Assembly (NCBI RefSeq): GCF_035917235.1
Contig: NZ_CP108423.1
Coordinates: forward strand, 5,299,501-5,363,500
Source: Streptomyces sp. NBC_01294
GTDB lineage: Bacteria > Actinomycetota > Actinomycetes > Streptomycetales > Streptomycetaceae
Direction of reading: 5' to 3'
Length of the DNA stretch: 64,000 nucleotides
Positions 16,011 to 24,289 of the stretch are shown in pieces. Positions within the stretch are counted from its first letter, which is position 1. Each line of letters opens with the position of its first letter. The translations under genes were made by a program, and so were the position numbers. Under the pieces are notes generated by a model that searched no databases, was not told the DNA's origin, and was given only the letters and a program-made list of their open reading frames with translations.

Positions 16011-17891
16011 CTACGCGGCGATCTCGTCCCAGTGCCACTGGGAGTCGAACGAGGCGATCTCGATCTCCGCCCCGCCGGCCACCAGGGTGGCGGCCAGGCT
16101 CGTCGCCTTCGCGATGAACCCGGAGGTCCGGTGCGCCGCCAGCAGGTCCTGCTCGTCGAAGGGCAGCCCCTCGCAGCGCAGCAGGCGCAGGTCCATGAAC
16201 CCGTTGAACCTGCGGCCCAGCACCTCCACCGCCTGCGGACTGCGGACGGTGAAGCGCACGCGGGCCGCGACGTGGCCGTTGTGGTGCTGGTCGGAGTAGT
16301 ACGCGATGTCCGGGATCACCGGCGGCACGAAGTGGTCCCGTGCCGCGATCTCGGGAACCTTCGGGAGGTTCCCGACCAGGAAGTGCCACGAGTTGTACTG
16401 CATCCGCGAGGAGATGGCCCACGCGGTGTCGGCCAGGTGCGAGGCGGAACCGCCGAAGAACCGGCGGGCCTCCCGCGACGGGACGACACAGCAGAAGAAG
16501 TGCGGGATGTCCCAGGCGGCGATCCTGGGGAGCTCCTCCGCGCGCAGCGCCGCGATCAGTGCGGGCAGCGACCGCATGCCGCGGCTCATCGCGAAGTCGG
16601 CGTCGAACACCTCCGTCGCCGCGCGCACGGTCTCGTACACCAGGGACTCCAGGCCGGAGCCGAACCCGCCGTGCGGTTCGGCCAGCCAGCCCGGCGACGC
16701 CTCCAGGTCCGCGGCCAGCTCGGCGAGGGTGTCGCCGGTGAGCGGGAGCCGCTCGCGCACGCGTGCGCACAGCGCGGCCTCCAGCTGCCGCGCGTCGTCC
16801 TTGACGGGGCCGGCGACCCGCTCGATCTTGTGCATCAGCGGGCCGTAGATCTCGCGGTAGAGCTGCACGCTCCCCATGAGTTCCCGGCGCCGTCCGGCCA
16901 GTGCCTCCGCGAGCTCGCCGAGCGCCGCCACCCCGTGCGAGGCCGGAGCCGGCACGGGGGGCAGCGTTTCGCAGGCCGCGTTGTAGGCCGTGCGCGTCCG
17001 CTCGAAGAGGAGGGCCACGTGGTCCAGCGTGAGCTGGGTCCCGTTGGCCTCCTCGATGCGGGCGTACCCGGCCGACCGCACCAGCAGCGTCAGGCAGACG
17101 ACCAGGAGCACGTCGCTGTCCGACCACAGCTCCAGCGGCACCGAAGCCAGGCTGCTCAGCGCGCAGTCGGGGTGGCCCGGCCGCAGCGTCTTGCCCGTCA
17201 GCGTGTTCTGGTCGCGGAAGTTGGTGTACTGGCGTCCACCCGCGTAGAGGATGAACGGGGCGGTTCTGATCGCCGCCTCCGTCAGGTCCTCCAGCAGGCC
17301 GCGCCGGCCGTCGGCGCCGGCCGCCATCAGCCACTGACGGCAGTCGGCGACCGACGTGTCCCACCGCTCGGCGGCCAGGGCCAGCTCGACCTGGTAGTCC
17401 GCCAGGTCCTCGGCGGACCACGGAACCCGCAGCACGCCGTCGACCAGGTCGGCCTCGCCGCTGAGCGGGCCCTTCGAGGGGACCCGCACGACGACCCGGC
17501 CGCTCTTGTCCAGCCCGATCTCGCCGAGGAACGCCGTGGCGGCGCCGGCGGCCCGGTCGGTGGGCCGGTCGCCCCGCCAGGAGCGGCCGACCAGGACCTT
17601 CAGCGCGGTCTCGTCCTCGACGGCCAGCGCCCGCAGCTGGATGTCCGCCGGGACGTGCCCGGCGAGCGTGAGCAGCGTGTCGACGGCCGTGGCCAGGTCC
17701 GGTGCGGCGGTCGCCCGCCGCCAGGTCTGCTTGAGCAGCGCCGGGAACCCGGCGTCCTCGGCGGTCAGGTAGTCGGGTTCGCCCGCGGCTCCGGCCGGCC
17801 GGCCGAGCCGGCTGGGCCGGCGGCTCTGCCGCGCCTTGGCCAGGGCGGCCCTGCGGGGGAGCCTGTCGTCCCGCTCGGTCGGGAGAGTCAT
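16011..17891 (-). CDS. Large protein of unknown function, coupled to the ferredoxin
   Basis: A 626-aa protein I do not recognise. Its ATG overlaps the ferredoxin stop by four bases (ATGA), so the two are probably made in equal amounts and may interact. The N-terminal 40 residues are basic. The rest looks globular with no signal peptide or membrane segments. A middle block QYTNFRDQNTLTGKTLRPG and a C-terminal part rich in aromatic and charged residues (HFFCCVVPSREARRFFGG, IPDIAYYSDQHHNGHVAARV, SQWHWDEIAA) look conserved in character. Scattered Cys and His could bind metal. Its place in the minus-strand N-N operon suggests a role in nitrogen redox chemistry with the ferredoxin as electron donor; this is inference. 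Confidence 0.75.
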   Translation of the reverse strand: MTLPTERDDRLPRRAALAKARQSRRPSRLGRPAGAAGEPDYLTAEDAGFPALLKQTWRRATAAPDLATAVDTLLTLAGHVPADIQLRALAVEDETALKVLVGRSWRGDRPTDRAAGAATAFLGEIGLDKSGRVVVRVPSKGPLSGEADLVDGVLRVPWSAEDLADYQVELALAAERWDTSVADCRQWLMAAGADGRRGLLEDLTEAAIRTAPFILYAGGRQYTNFRDQNTLTGKTLRPGHPDCALSSLASVPLELWSDSDVLLVVCLTLLVRSAGYARIEEANGTQLTLDHVALLFERTRTAYNAACETLPPVPAPASHGVAALGELAEALAGRRRELMGSVQLYREIYGPLMHKIERVAGPVKDDARQLEAALCARVRERLPLTGDTLAELAADLEASPGWLAEPHGGFGSGLESLVYETVRAATEVFDADFAMSRGMRSLPALIAALRAEELPRIAAWDIPHFFCCVVPSREARRFFGGSASHLADTAWAISSRMQYNSWHFLVGNLPKVPEIAARDHFVPPVIPDIAYYSDQHHNGHVAARVRFTVRSPQAVEVLGRRFNGFMDLRLLRCEGLPFDEQDLLAAHRTSGFIAKATSLAATLVAGGAEIEIASFDSQWHWDEIAA

Positions 17892-18223
17892 GCAGATCCC
17901 CTGACCGTCAGGTCGACGTGGTCCCACATCCGGGCCTCGGTGGCGGTCCAGTCCTCGTCCACGTAGATGCAGTCGACGGGGCAGACCATCACGCACACCG
18001 GGCAGCCGGAGCAGAGCTCGGGGACGATGACGACGTTGAGGCCGTCGTCGAAGATCGCCCCGAACTCGGGCGGGCAGCTGCGCACGCACGTGTCGCACGT
18101 GATGCACTCCGACGTCTCGATGCGGCGCGGCGGCTTGCGCCAGTTCTCATCGCGGGACTGGCGGGCGATCCGTTCGGTACGTGCGGTGGTGGCTACGGAA
18201 GGAGTGTCTTTTACCCACGGCAT
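17888..18223 (-). CDS. Ferredoxin with two [4Fe-4S] clusters
   Basis: A 111-aa electron carrier. Two cluster motifs are visible: Cys40, 43, 46 and 50 (CITCDTCVRSCP), then Cys71, 74, 77 and 81 (CSGCPVCVMVCP), with an extra Cys85. The N-terminal 35 residues are a basic extension not needed for the fold. A ferredoxin gene of this kind belongs to the N-N cassette of kinamycin-type clusters (KinI). It lies between the DUF3050-like gene and the unknown 626-aa gene, overlapping the latter. It probably supplies low-potential electrons to one of these neighbours. Confidence 0.88.
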   Translation of the reverse strand: MPWVKDTPSVATTARTERIARQSRDENWRKPPRRIETSECITCDTCVRSCPPEFGAIFDDGLNVVIVPELCSGCPVCVMVCPVDCIYVDEDWTATEARMWDHVDLTVRGSA

Positions 18224-18253
18224 GGTGTCTCACCTTCACAAGTCGGGGGCCCG

Positions 18254-19048
18254 TCAGCGGGAGTGCTCGGTGATCGCGTCCGAGATGCCGTCCCACAGCC
18301 GCGTCCGGGCCGCGAGGGCGCGGTCGATGGTGTCCTGGCACTCGGCCCACTTGACCTCGTCGTCGCCGCACAGGTCGGCGAGCATCTGCATCGCCATCGG
18401 GGTGTGCTCCTCGGCGTCCACCTGGATGTGGCGCCGCAGGTAGTCGACGAAGGTCGACAGCGTGCCGTGGCCGGCGTTGAGGGCGGCGACCTGGTCGAAC
18501 ATGTCGGGGATCAGGTCCTCGCGGCCGAAGGCGAAGGCCGCGGCCTGGCAGTGCACGGGGGAGTGGTCGATGAAGTCCCAGGTCGTGCCCACGAATTCGG
18601 ACACCGACTGCGGGACGCCCGCCTCCTGGAGCGCGTCCGGGACCGAACGCCCGTCGCGCAGCAGGGCGATGAAGGCGTCGATGCGCGTGGTGTCGGCCCC
18701 CGACTGGCGCATGCCGTCGAGGTACAGCTCGAAGTGGCTGATGAAGCCCTCGCCGAGCTCGTCGCTCTCCTCGACGAGGACGATGTCGTTGATGAGCCGG
18801 CGGCTGCCGGTGAGGGCGGACGGCACCCACGGCACCTCGACGCAGGTCAGCCGGCGCTGGAGGGACTTGAGCAGCGACATGAAGTCCCACACCGCGAAGA
18901 CGTGGTGCTCCATGAACGTGACGACCGCGTCCACGCTGGTCAGCTGGTGGTAGATCGGGTGGCTGAGGACCTTCTGACGGGACGGCTGGATGGCGTCCTT
19001 GAGGGTCTCGATGGCCGGGTTGGTCCCATCCCATTCGTACCGCGACAT
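18254..19048 (-). CDS. DUF3050-like helical protein, possible haem-oxygenase-like dimetal enzyme
   Basis: A 264-aa all-helical protein resembling DUF3050 members, which are thought to adopt the haem-oxygenase-like fold used by several di-iron oxidases. Candidate metal ligands are in [11 protein letters not shown] (about residues 51-61), [10 protein letters not shown] (about 116-125) and [10 protein letters not shown] near residue 218. The ATG at 19048 was chosen for its AAGGAG site at a good distance. It sits in the amidase-GS-ferredoxin operon; kinamycin-type clusters carry an uncharacterised gene in the same place. It may oxidise an amine or hydrazine intermediate using ferredoxin electrons. 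Family assignment is moderate and function is inferred. Confidence 0.65.
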   Translation of the reverse strand: MSRYEWDGTNPAIETLKDAIQPSRQKVLSHPIYHQLTSVDAVVTFMEHHVFAVWDFMSLLKSLQRRLTCVEVPWVPSALTGSRRLINDIVLVEESDELGEGFISHFELYLDGMRQSGADTTRIDAFIALLRDGRSVPDALQEAGVPQSVSEFVGTTWDFIDHSPVHCQAAAFAFGREDLIPDMFDQVAALNAGHGTLSTFVDYLRRHIQVDAEEHTPMAMQMLADLCGDDEVKWAECQDTIDRALAARTRLWDGISDAITEHSR

Positions 19049-19114
19049 AGTGGTGTGCTCCTTATTTCTGGGTGTGAGCCGGCTGCGGGAAAGCAGCGGG
19101 TGCATGAGTGACAA

Positions 19115-19189
19115 GGGGGTGCGGGGGGTGCGGAGGGTGCAGGGGGGAACGGGGGAACAGGAGGGTGCGCGGGAGGGCGCGGGGGAGGG
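19115..19189. repeat. G-rich low-complexity spacer
   Basis: The gap between the GS-like gene and the DUF3050-like gene is almost pure G-runs on the plus strand, broken mainly by short GC or TGC steps, so it is C-rich on the coding strand. It has several runs of four to six G and could form a G-quadruplex in DNA or slow transcription inside the operon. No ORF or hairpin terminator is seen. Confidence 0.5.
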
Positions 19190-20701
19190 TCAGAAGGCAC
19201 CGAAGTACTCGCGGTGCTCCCACTCGGTGACGCCGCCGGCGGCGCTCTCGGGAGGCTCGGCCGCGGACCAGGCGTCGAACCTGGCCGCCTCGCTCTCCTT
19301 CAGCTTCGCCAGGCAGGACTTGAGCGGCGCGCCGAGCAGCCGCTCGGCGCTGTCGCTCGCGCGGAACGCCTCCAGCGCCTCGGGCAGGGAACGCGGCAGC
19401 GGCGGGTGGGGGCTACGGTCGGCCGGAACGCCGGAGAGCAGCCCTTCGAGGCCCGCGTGCAGCTGGGAGGCGATGGCCAGGTAGGGGTTGGCGCACGGCT
19501 CCCCGATCCGGTTCTCGACGTGGGTCGAGCTGCCACCGCTGAGTACCCGGACCATAGCGCTGCGGTCCTCGAACCTCCAGTCGACCGAGGTCGGGGCGAG
19601 CGTGAACTCCGGGGCCAGCCGGCGGTAGCCGTTCACGGTCGGAACGGACAGCAGGCAGAACTCCCGCGCGCGGGACAGCAGGCCGCCGATGTAGGCCTCG
19701 CCCCCGGCGGAGATGGCGTCCTGCAGGCCGTCGCCCTCGGCGAACAGGTTCACGCCGGTCTTCGTGCTGCTGACGGACTGGTGGAGGTGCCAGCCGCTGG
19801 GGTCGAAGCTCTCCAGGCGCGGCAGCGTCATGAACGACGCGTGGTAGCCGCGCCGCCGGCACTCCTGCTTGAGCTGGGTGCGGAGCAGGAGCATCGCGTC
19901 GGCGGCGTCCAGTGCCGACATCGGGTTGAAGGTCGTCTCCAGCTGTCCGGGACCCGACTCGTGCTCGAACGAGCGCAGGGGCAGGCCGAGTTGCATGAGC
20001 ATCGCGGCCAGCGGGTCGGCGACGTCGGCCACCGAGTCGTAGGAGCTGTCGAGGTTGAACTGGTACCCGGGGTTCACCGCCTCCACCTCGGGGGCGGCGC
20101 CCTGCAGGCCGAAGCCGTTGCCGGCGTTGCCCACCGGGCCGCCGGTCAGCCGGGTCAGGTACCACTCGACCTCCAGGCCGATGACCGGCGACAGGTCGTG
20201 CCGGGCGTACTCGGCGAGGACCCGGTGCAGGACGCCCCGGGCGGAGAGCGGGTGCGGCGTGCCGTCGCGCAGGTACTCGTTGCCGAGCACCCAGGCGGTC
20301 CTCGGCCCGCTCCTGGGCAGCACTTGGAACGTGCGCGGGTCGGGGACGAGCACGAAGTCGCCCGCGCCGAGCAGCTCGCCGACCCCCACGCCGGCGTCGG
20401 CGAGGAAGTCGACGGCGACGGCGTGGCCGGTGTCGAACAGGAACGGCCCGGCGCTGAAGTCCATGCCGTTGCGCAGCACCGAGCGGAACACGTTCGCGGG
20501 CACCGTCTTGGACCGGGCGAGGCCGTGCGGGTCACAGAACACGACCCGGACGAGATCGACCTCGTCCAGCTGCAGTTCGACCTGCTCGGCCGCGGCGGCC
20601 TGCCGGTCGTCCCAGAGCCCGAACTCGGCGACGAACGAGGGGCGTCCGACGCCACCGCCGACTTCGCCGTACTGGGACCACGACCTGGAAACCATGATCA
20701 T
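19190..20701 (-). CDS. Glutamine-synthetase-family ligase of the N-N cassette
   Basis: A 503-aa member of the GS-III/gamma-glutamyl ligase group. The N-terminal beta-grasp domain (GLARSKTVP near 70) is followed by the catalytic domain with GLEVEW, NPMSALDAAD, FMTLPRLESFDPSGWHLHQS and the HVENRIGEPCANPYLAIAS segment near 400. In kinamycin and fosfazinomycin a GS homolog attaches the acetylhydrazine unit to glutamate to give a glutamylhydrazine carrier; the same role is inferred. The ATG at 20701 overlaps the stop of the 62-aa chimeric ORF, so translation is probably coupled. The first residues are duplicated at the start of that ORF. Confidence 0.85.
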   Translation of the reverse strand: MIMVSRSWSQYGEVGGGVGRPSFVAEFGLWDDRQAAAAEQVELQLDEVDLVRVVFCDPHGLARSKTVPANVFRSVLRNGMDFSAGPFLFDTGHAVAVDFLADAGVGVGELLGAGDFVLVPDPRTFQVLPRSGPRTAWVLGNEYLRDGTPHPLSARGVLHRVLAEYARHDLSPVIGLEVEWYLTRLTGGPVGNAGNGFGLQGAAPEVEAVNPGYQFNLDSSYDSVADVADPLAAMLMQLGLPLRSFEHESGPGQLETTFNPMSALDAADAMLLLRTQLKQECRRRGYHASFMTLPRLESFDPSGWHLHQSVSSTKTGVNLFAEGDGLQDAISAGGEAYIGGLLSRAREFCLLSVPTVNGYRRLAPEFTLAPTSVDWRFEDRSAMVRVLSGGSSTHVENRIGEPCANPYLAIASQLHAGLEGLLSGVPADRSPHPPLPRSLPEALEAFRASDSAERLLGAPLKSCLAKLKESEAARFDAWSAAEPPESAAGGVTEWEHREYFGAF

Positions 20702-20886
20702 TTACCTTCCGTTGGCACGCCGCGGCGCGTCAGGGTGAGGCCGAGTGCGGCCTGGAGGAGTTCGGCGGCCGAAAACACGAGATCGTCGATGTCGACCCGG
20801 CTCACCACGGGCTCGGCGGCGAGCGAGGGGCGGGCGGCGCCGCTGTCGTCGCTGTACGGGGACCACGACCTGGAAACCATGATCAT
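20698..20886 (-). pseudogene. 62-aa chimeric mini-ORF: GS N-terminus joined to amidase C-terminus
   Basis: Its start overlaps the amidase stop (ATGA) and its stop overlaps the GS start (ATGA). The first ten residues (MIMVSRSWSP) match the start of the GS-like protein, and the last 28 (DDLVFSAAELLQAALGLTL onward, ending PTEGK) match the end of the amidase (DDLVLSAAERLETALGLTL onward, ending TTEGK). The DNA around the joins is repeated at about 20670-20740 and 20850-20925. This looks like the scar of a tandem duplication of the amidase-GS segment followed by an in-frame internal deletion. The frame is open and coupled, so it may still be translated, but a function is doubtful. Confidence 0.8.
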
Positions 20887-22316
20887 TTTCCTTCCGTTGT
20901 GATGCCGGGGGGCGTGAGGGTGAGGCCGAGTGCCGTCTCGAGGCGTTCGGCTGCCGAGAGCACGAGGTCGTCGTCGCCGACCCGGCCCACGAGTTGGAGC
21001 CCGACCGGGAGCCCGGCCGGCGTGAGGCCGACGGGCAGCGACAGGGCGGGCTGGCCGGTGAGGTTGAAGGGGTGGGCCGCGGGGGACCACGCGAGCCAGC
21101 GCAGGTCCCCGGGGTCGGCGGCCCAGGGCGGGGCGATCGCGTCGGCGGCGAACGGCTCGATCGGGACGGTCGCCATGACCAGCAGGTCGTAGGTCTCCAT
21201 CACCGAGGCGAGCCGCGTCCGCAGGGCGAGCCGCGCGGCCTCGGCGCGGGCCACCGCGGCGCCGCTCAGGGAGCGCCCGTACCGCACGATCGCGAGCCGG
21301 CCCTCGTCGCACCACGGATCGTCCTGCGGCGCCGTGCCGTGCGCGTCGGCGGCGGCGAGGATGTCCACCAGGGCGCCGTACGGGTCGGGGAACGGGACCT
21401 CGATGCGGTCGACGCGGTGTCCGAGCGAGGTCAGCACCGGCAGGACGCCCTCGGTGACGTCGCGGACCGCTCCGGACGTCCCCGGGAACTCGATCCAGCC
21501 GACGCGCAGCGCGGTGAGCGCCGCCGGGGGCGCGGGCGCCGCGGTCACCGAGTCGGGGTCGCGGTGGTCGGGGCCGCTCAGCACCGCCATGAGCTCGGCG
21601 ACGTCCGCCACGCTCCGTGCGAGCGGCCCGACATGGGACAGCCGCTCGGCGCACGGCGGCACGTACGGGATCCGCCCGTAGGAGGGCTTGAACCCGACCA
21701 CGCCGCAGAACGCCGCGGGGATGCGCACCGACCCGGCCCCGTCGGTGCCGAGCGAGGCGGTGCAGAGGCCGGCCGCCACCGCGGCCGCCGACCCGCCGCT
21801 GGAGCCGCCGGCGGTCCGGTCGAGCGCCCAGGGGTTGCGGGTGGGGGCGGACACCCGGCTGACGGTGCTCGCGCTCCATCCGTACTCCGAGGTCGTCGTC
21901 TTGCCCACGACGATCGCGCCCGCGGCCCGGATCCGGGCCACGGACGGCGCGTCGGCGGCGGCGCGGCCGTTCGGCAGCAGAGACCCCCGCCGGGTGGGGA
22001 TCTCCCGTGTCTGGATGAGGTCCTTCACCGACACCGTCACGCCGAGCAGCGGCCGGTCGCGGAAGGCGGCCGCGCCGAGGCCGGCGATGAGGCGGTCGGC
22101 CGCCTCGGCCTCCCGCAGCGCACGGGCCTGCGCGACCTCGACGTACGCCCCGAGCTCCGGGTCCGTCTCACGGATGGCGGTGAGCACGTCGAGGACGTGC
22201 CCGGCGACCGTGGAATGACCCTCGAGAAGGAATTGCCGCGTCTCGTGAATGCCGCGGCAGATCGGCTGTCTACTCTTCGTTGCGGTGGACTCTGACACGA
22301 GACCACTACAAGTCAT
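20883..22316 (-). CDS. Amidase-signature hydrolase of the N-N cassette
   Basis: A 477-aa amidase-signature enzyme. The catalytic Lys is in TVSVKDLIQT, the cis-Ser in GGSSGGSAAAVAAG, and the nucleophile Ser in LGTDGAGSVRIPAA, all in the usual order; the C-terminus is typical (GLPVGLQLVGR). Amidases are part of the kinamycin and fosfazinomycin N-N gene sets (KinK, FzmO), where acyl-hydrazide bonds must be hydrolysed or exchanged. It is the first gene of the minus-strand operon. The start is uncertain: ATG 22316 has no clear ribosome site, and other in-frame codons exist. It is divergent from the AhpD-like gene at 22466. Confidence 0.85.
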   Translation of the reverse strand: MTCSGLVSESTATKSRQPICRGIHETRQFLLEGHSTVAGHVLDVLTAIRETDPELGAYVEVAQARALREAEAADRLIAGLGAAAFRDRPLLGVTVSVKDLIQTREIPTRRGSLLPNGRAAADAPSVARIRAAGAIVVGKTTTSEYGWSASTVSRVSAPTRNPWALDRTAGGSSGGSAAAVAAGLCTASLGTDGAGSVRIPAAFCGVVGFKPSYGRIPYVPPCAERLSHVGPLARSVADVAELMAVLSGPDHRDPDSVTAAPAPPAALTALRVGWIEFPGTSGAVRDVTEGVLPVLTSLGHRVDRIEVPFPDPYGALVDILAAADAHGTAPQDDPWCDEGRLAIVRYGRSLSGAAVARAEAARLALRTRLASVMETYDLLVMATVPIEPFAADAIAPPWAADPGDLRWLAWSPAAHPFNLTGQPALSLPVGLTPAGLPVGLQLVGRVGDDDLVLSAAERLETALGLTLTPPGITTEGK

Positions 22317-22376
22317 CGTCTGAATTTCTGGCAACTTACGGATTGTGTGGTGTTGCATCTGCGTGCAATCCGCACT

Positions 22377-22383
22377 TGAACAA
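22377..22383. promoter_or_regulatory. Possible half site of the shared operator
   Basis: GCACTTGAACAAG in the divergent amidase/AhpD-like promoter region equals the right arm of the operator copy at 29505. A clear left arm at the 17-base spacing is missing (TGTTGCA at 22351 is the nearest), so this is tentative. Confidence 0.3.
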
Positions 22384-22465
22384 GATTTCTTGCGAATGGG
22401 GCGGGCGGCGAGCAGCATGTTTCCGAGGTAAATCCCACGTACTTAATCGCACAGGAGAAGACCCG

Positions 22466-22903
22466 ATGACTCCACGGATGGAAAACCCCTCCCTGGTCGT
22501 TCCCGGCGCCCTGCAGCCCCTGCTCGACCTGACCGAGGTCATCGGCAAGGTCGGCGTGCCGCAGACGACCCTCGACCTGGTCCGGCTGCGCGTCAGCCAG
22601 ATCAACGGCCGCGTCTACACGCTCGCGGACGAGGCCGAGCAGGCGGACGCGCGCCTTCCGCAGGTGGCGACCTGGCAGACCGAGTCCTGCTTCACCGACG
22701 CGGAGCGCTCCGCCCTGACGATGGCCGAGGCCGTCACCCTGATGACCGACCCCCAGGACATGGCGTCGGACGAGGTCTGGGAGGACTCCGCCAAGTACTA
22801 CACCGACGAGCAGCTCGGCGCGCTGGTCATGCACATCGGCCTGGTCAACTTCTGGAACCGCGTGAACGTGGCCAGCAGCCAGGAACCCGCGGCCTGGCGC
22901 TGA
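22466..22903 (+). CDS. AhpD/carboxymuconolactone-decarboxylase-like protein without the redox cysteines
   Basis: A 145-aa small helical protein of the AhpD/CMD fold. Family members with peroxidase activity carry SQINGCxxCxxxH; here the same segment reads VSQINGRVYTLADE, so both cysteines and the histidine are gone. The only Cys is in TESCFTDAER. The rest follows the family (TDAERSALTMAEAVTLM, NFWNRVNVA). The ATG at 22466 follows CAGGAGAAG. It starts a plus-strand run with the sulfotransferase. Thiol redox chemistry is unlikely; a cyclase, binding or structural role in tailoring is possible but unproven. Confidence 0.7.
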   Translation: MTPRMENPSLVVPGALQPLLDLTEVIGKVGVPQTTLDLVRLRVSQINGRVYTLADEAEQADARLPQVATWQTESCFTDAERSALTMAEAVTLMTDPQDMASDEVWEDSAKYYTDEQLGALVMHIGLVNFWNRVNVASSQEPAAWR

Positions 22904-22921
22904 GGAAGGGGACACGGCACC

Positions 22922-23584
22922 GTGCTGAAGCTGATCAACGCCGGTCTGGGCAGGACCGGCACCACATCACTGCAGGTGGCCCTGGACCGGCTCGGTCTCG
23001 GCCCCTGCTTTCACATGTTCGACATCGTCGGGGACGAGCAGCGCCTCGAGCAGTGGGCGAGGATCGTCTGCGACGGGGAGCGCCCCGACTGGCCGGCGCT
23101 GTTCGGCGGTTACACCGCCGCGGTGGACGGCCCCTGCGCGGTCCATTACCAGCAGATCAGCGAGGCGTTCCCCGAGGCCAAGGTGATCCTCACGGTGCGC
23201 GATGCCGAGGGCTGGTACCGGAGCACCTACGACACGCTGTACCAGTTCGTCCTGCGCAGCCAGGAGAACCCGCCGGCGCCCGGTTCGCGGCAGGCCCGGC
23301 TGCTCGACTTCACCAACACCATGGTCTGGGACGGTCTCTTCGACGGCGGGTTCGCCGACAAGGACCACGCCATCGAGGTCTACCACCGGCACAACGAGGA
23401 CGTGGTGCGCACCCTCGGCCCGGACAACGTCCTCGTCTACGACGTGAAGCAGGGGTGGGAGCCGCTGTGCGCCTTCCTCGGCGTCGAGGTTCCCGAGGAG
23501 GACTTCCCGCACGCCAACGACTCCGCGGCCATGCGCCGGCGGATCGCCGAGGCGGCCGGAGCCGGCCCGGTCACCGCCGGATGA
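22922..23584 (+). CDS. PAPS-dependent sulfotransferase
   Basis: A 220-aa sulfotransferase-family protein. The 5'-phosphosulfate loop is GLGRTGTTSL at residues 8-17. The conserved segment EAFPEAKVILTVRDAEGWYRS includes the Arg-Asp that contacts the 3' phosphate of PAPS. The GTG at 22922 follows GAGGAAGGGGA and lies 18 bases after the AhpD-like gene, so they are cotranscribed. Together with the cysN-cysD-cysC set at 41.9-44.8 kb it predicts O-sulfation of the polyketide or one of its sugars. The small size (most are 250-300 aa) fits the short bacterial Sulfotransfer_4-like group. Confidence 0.82.
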   Translation: MLKLINAGLGRTGTTSLQVALDRLGLGPCFHMFDIVGDEQRLEQWARIVCDGERPDWPALFGGYTAAVDGPCAVHYQQISEAFPEAKVILTVRDAEGWYRSTYDTLYQFVLRSQENPPAPGSRQARLLDFTNTMVWDGLFDGGFADKDHAIEVYHRHNEDVVRTLGPDNVLVYDVKQGWEPLCAFLGVEVPEEDFPHANDSAAMRRRIAEAAGAGPVTAG

Positions 23585-23602
23585 GTCAGTGAGGAGCATG
23601 CG

Positions 23603-24199
23603 GTGTTGATCACGGAAATGGCGGTCCCCGGCGCGTACCGCGTCGAACCCGAGCCGCTGAGCGACCGGCGGGGGTACTTCTTCGAGTCGGTGAAGACCAG
23701 CGCCCTGCTCGCGGACAGCGGCTGGGACTTCGCGGTCCGCCAGGTCAACTACTCGGTGTCCAAGCGGAACACCCTCCGGGGCATCCACGGCACCAAGGTC
23801 CCGCCCGGCCAGGCGAAGTTCGTCACGTGTGTGCGGGGCAGCGCGCTCGACATCGCCGTCGACCTGCGCGTGGGCTCGCCGACCTTCGGGCACTACGACG
23901 TCACCTATCAGAGCCCGGAGACGGGGACGGCCGTGTACCTGCCCGACGGGGTCGGGCACGCGTTCCTCGCCCTGACCGACGACACGTGCATGAGCTACCT
24001 CTGCTCGCAGGAGTACGTGCCGGGCACGATGATCGACGTCGACGCGCTCGACCCGGAGCTGGCCCTTCCGTGGGACCTGAAGGAGCCGCCGATCCGTTCG
24101 GACAAGGACGCCGTGGCCCCCACCCTGGCCGAGGCGGCGGCCGCCGGCCTCCTGCCGACCTGGGAACAGTGCCTCCCGCGTCCTTTCCTGGCCGTCTGA
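23603..24199 (+). CDS. dTDP-4-keto-6-deoxysugar 3,5- or 5-epimerase (RmlC family)
   Basis: A 198-aa cupin epimerase acting on dTDP-4-keto-6-deoxyhexoses. Conserved parts are RRGYFFESVKTS, the active-site loop NTLRGIHG with the catalytic His near residue 61, DIAVDLRVGSPTFG and the C-terminal DPELALPW. The GTG start follows GAGGAGCATGC. It lies 18 bases after the sulfotransferase gene. With the thymidylyltransferase at 26032 and the Gfo/Idh reductase at 24807 it belongs to a deoxysugar set, although the 4,6-dehydratase is not in the window. Confidence 0.85.
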   Translation: MLITEMAVPGAYRVEPEPLSDRRGYFFESVKTSALLADSGWDFAVRQVNYSVSKRNTLRGIHGTKVPPGQAKFVTCVRGSALDIAVDLRVGSPTFGHYDVTYQSPETGTAVYLPDGVGHAFLALTDDTCMSYLCSQEYVPGTMIDVDALDPELALPWDLKEPPIRSDKDAVAPTLAEAAAAGLLPTWEQCLPRPFLAV

Positions 24200-24289
24200 A
24201 CGGATTCGGGTGGCGGGCACGGCGAATGACGACAACAATTCCGACGTGATATCGCGCCGTGAGGCGCGGGAAATGACTGGAGGTGGGCG

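Noticed and set aside
14983..17421. Long minus-strand frame (812 codons) crossing 15-17 kb
   Set aside because: It overlaps the ABM oxygenase and the coupled 626-aa gene in another frame and runs through a terminator hairpin.
19190..20701. Housekeeping glutamine synthetase (glnA)
   Set aside because: It lies in the amidase/ferredoxin operon, and its sequence is of the divergent ligase type rather than GSI.
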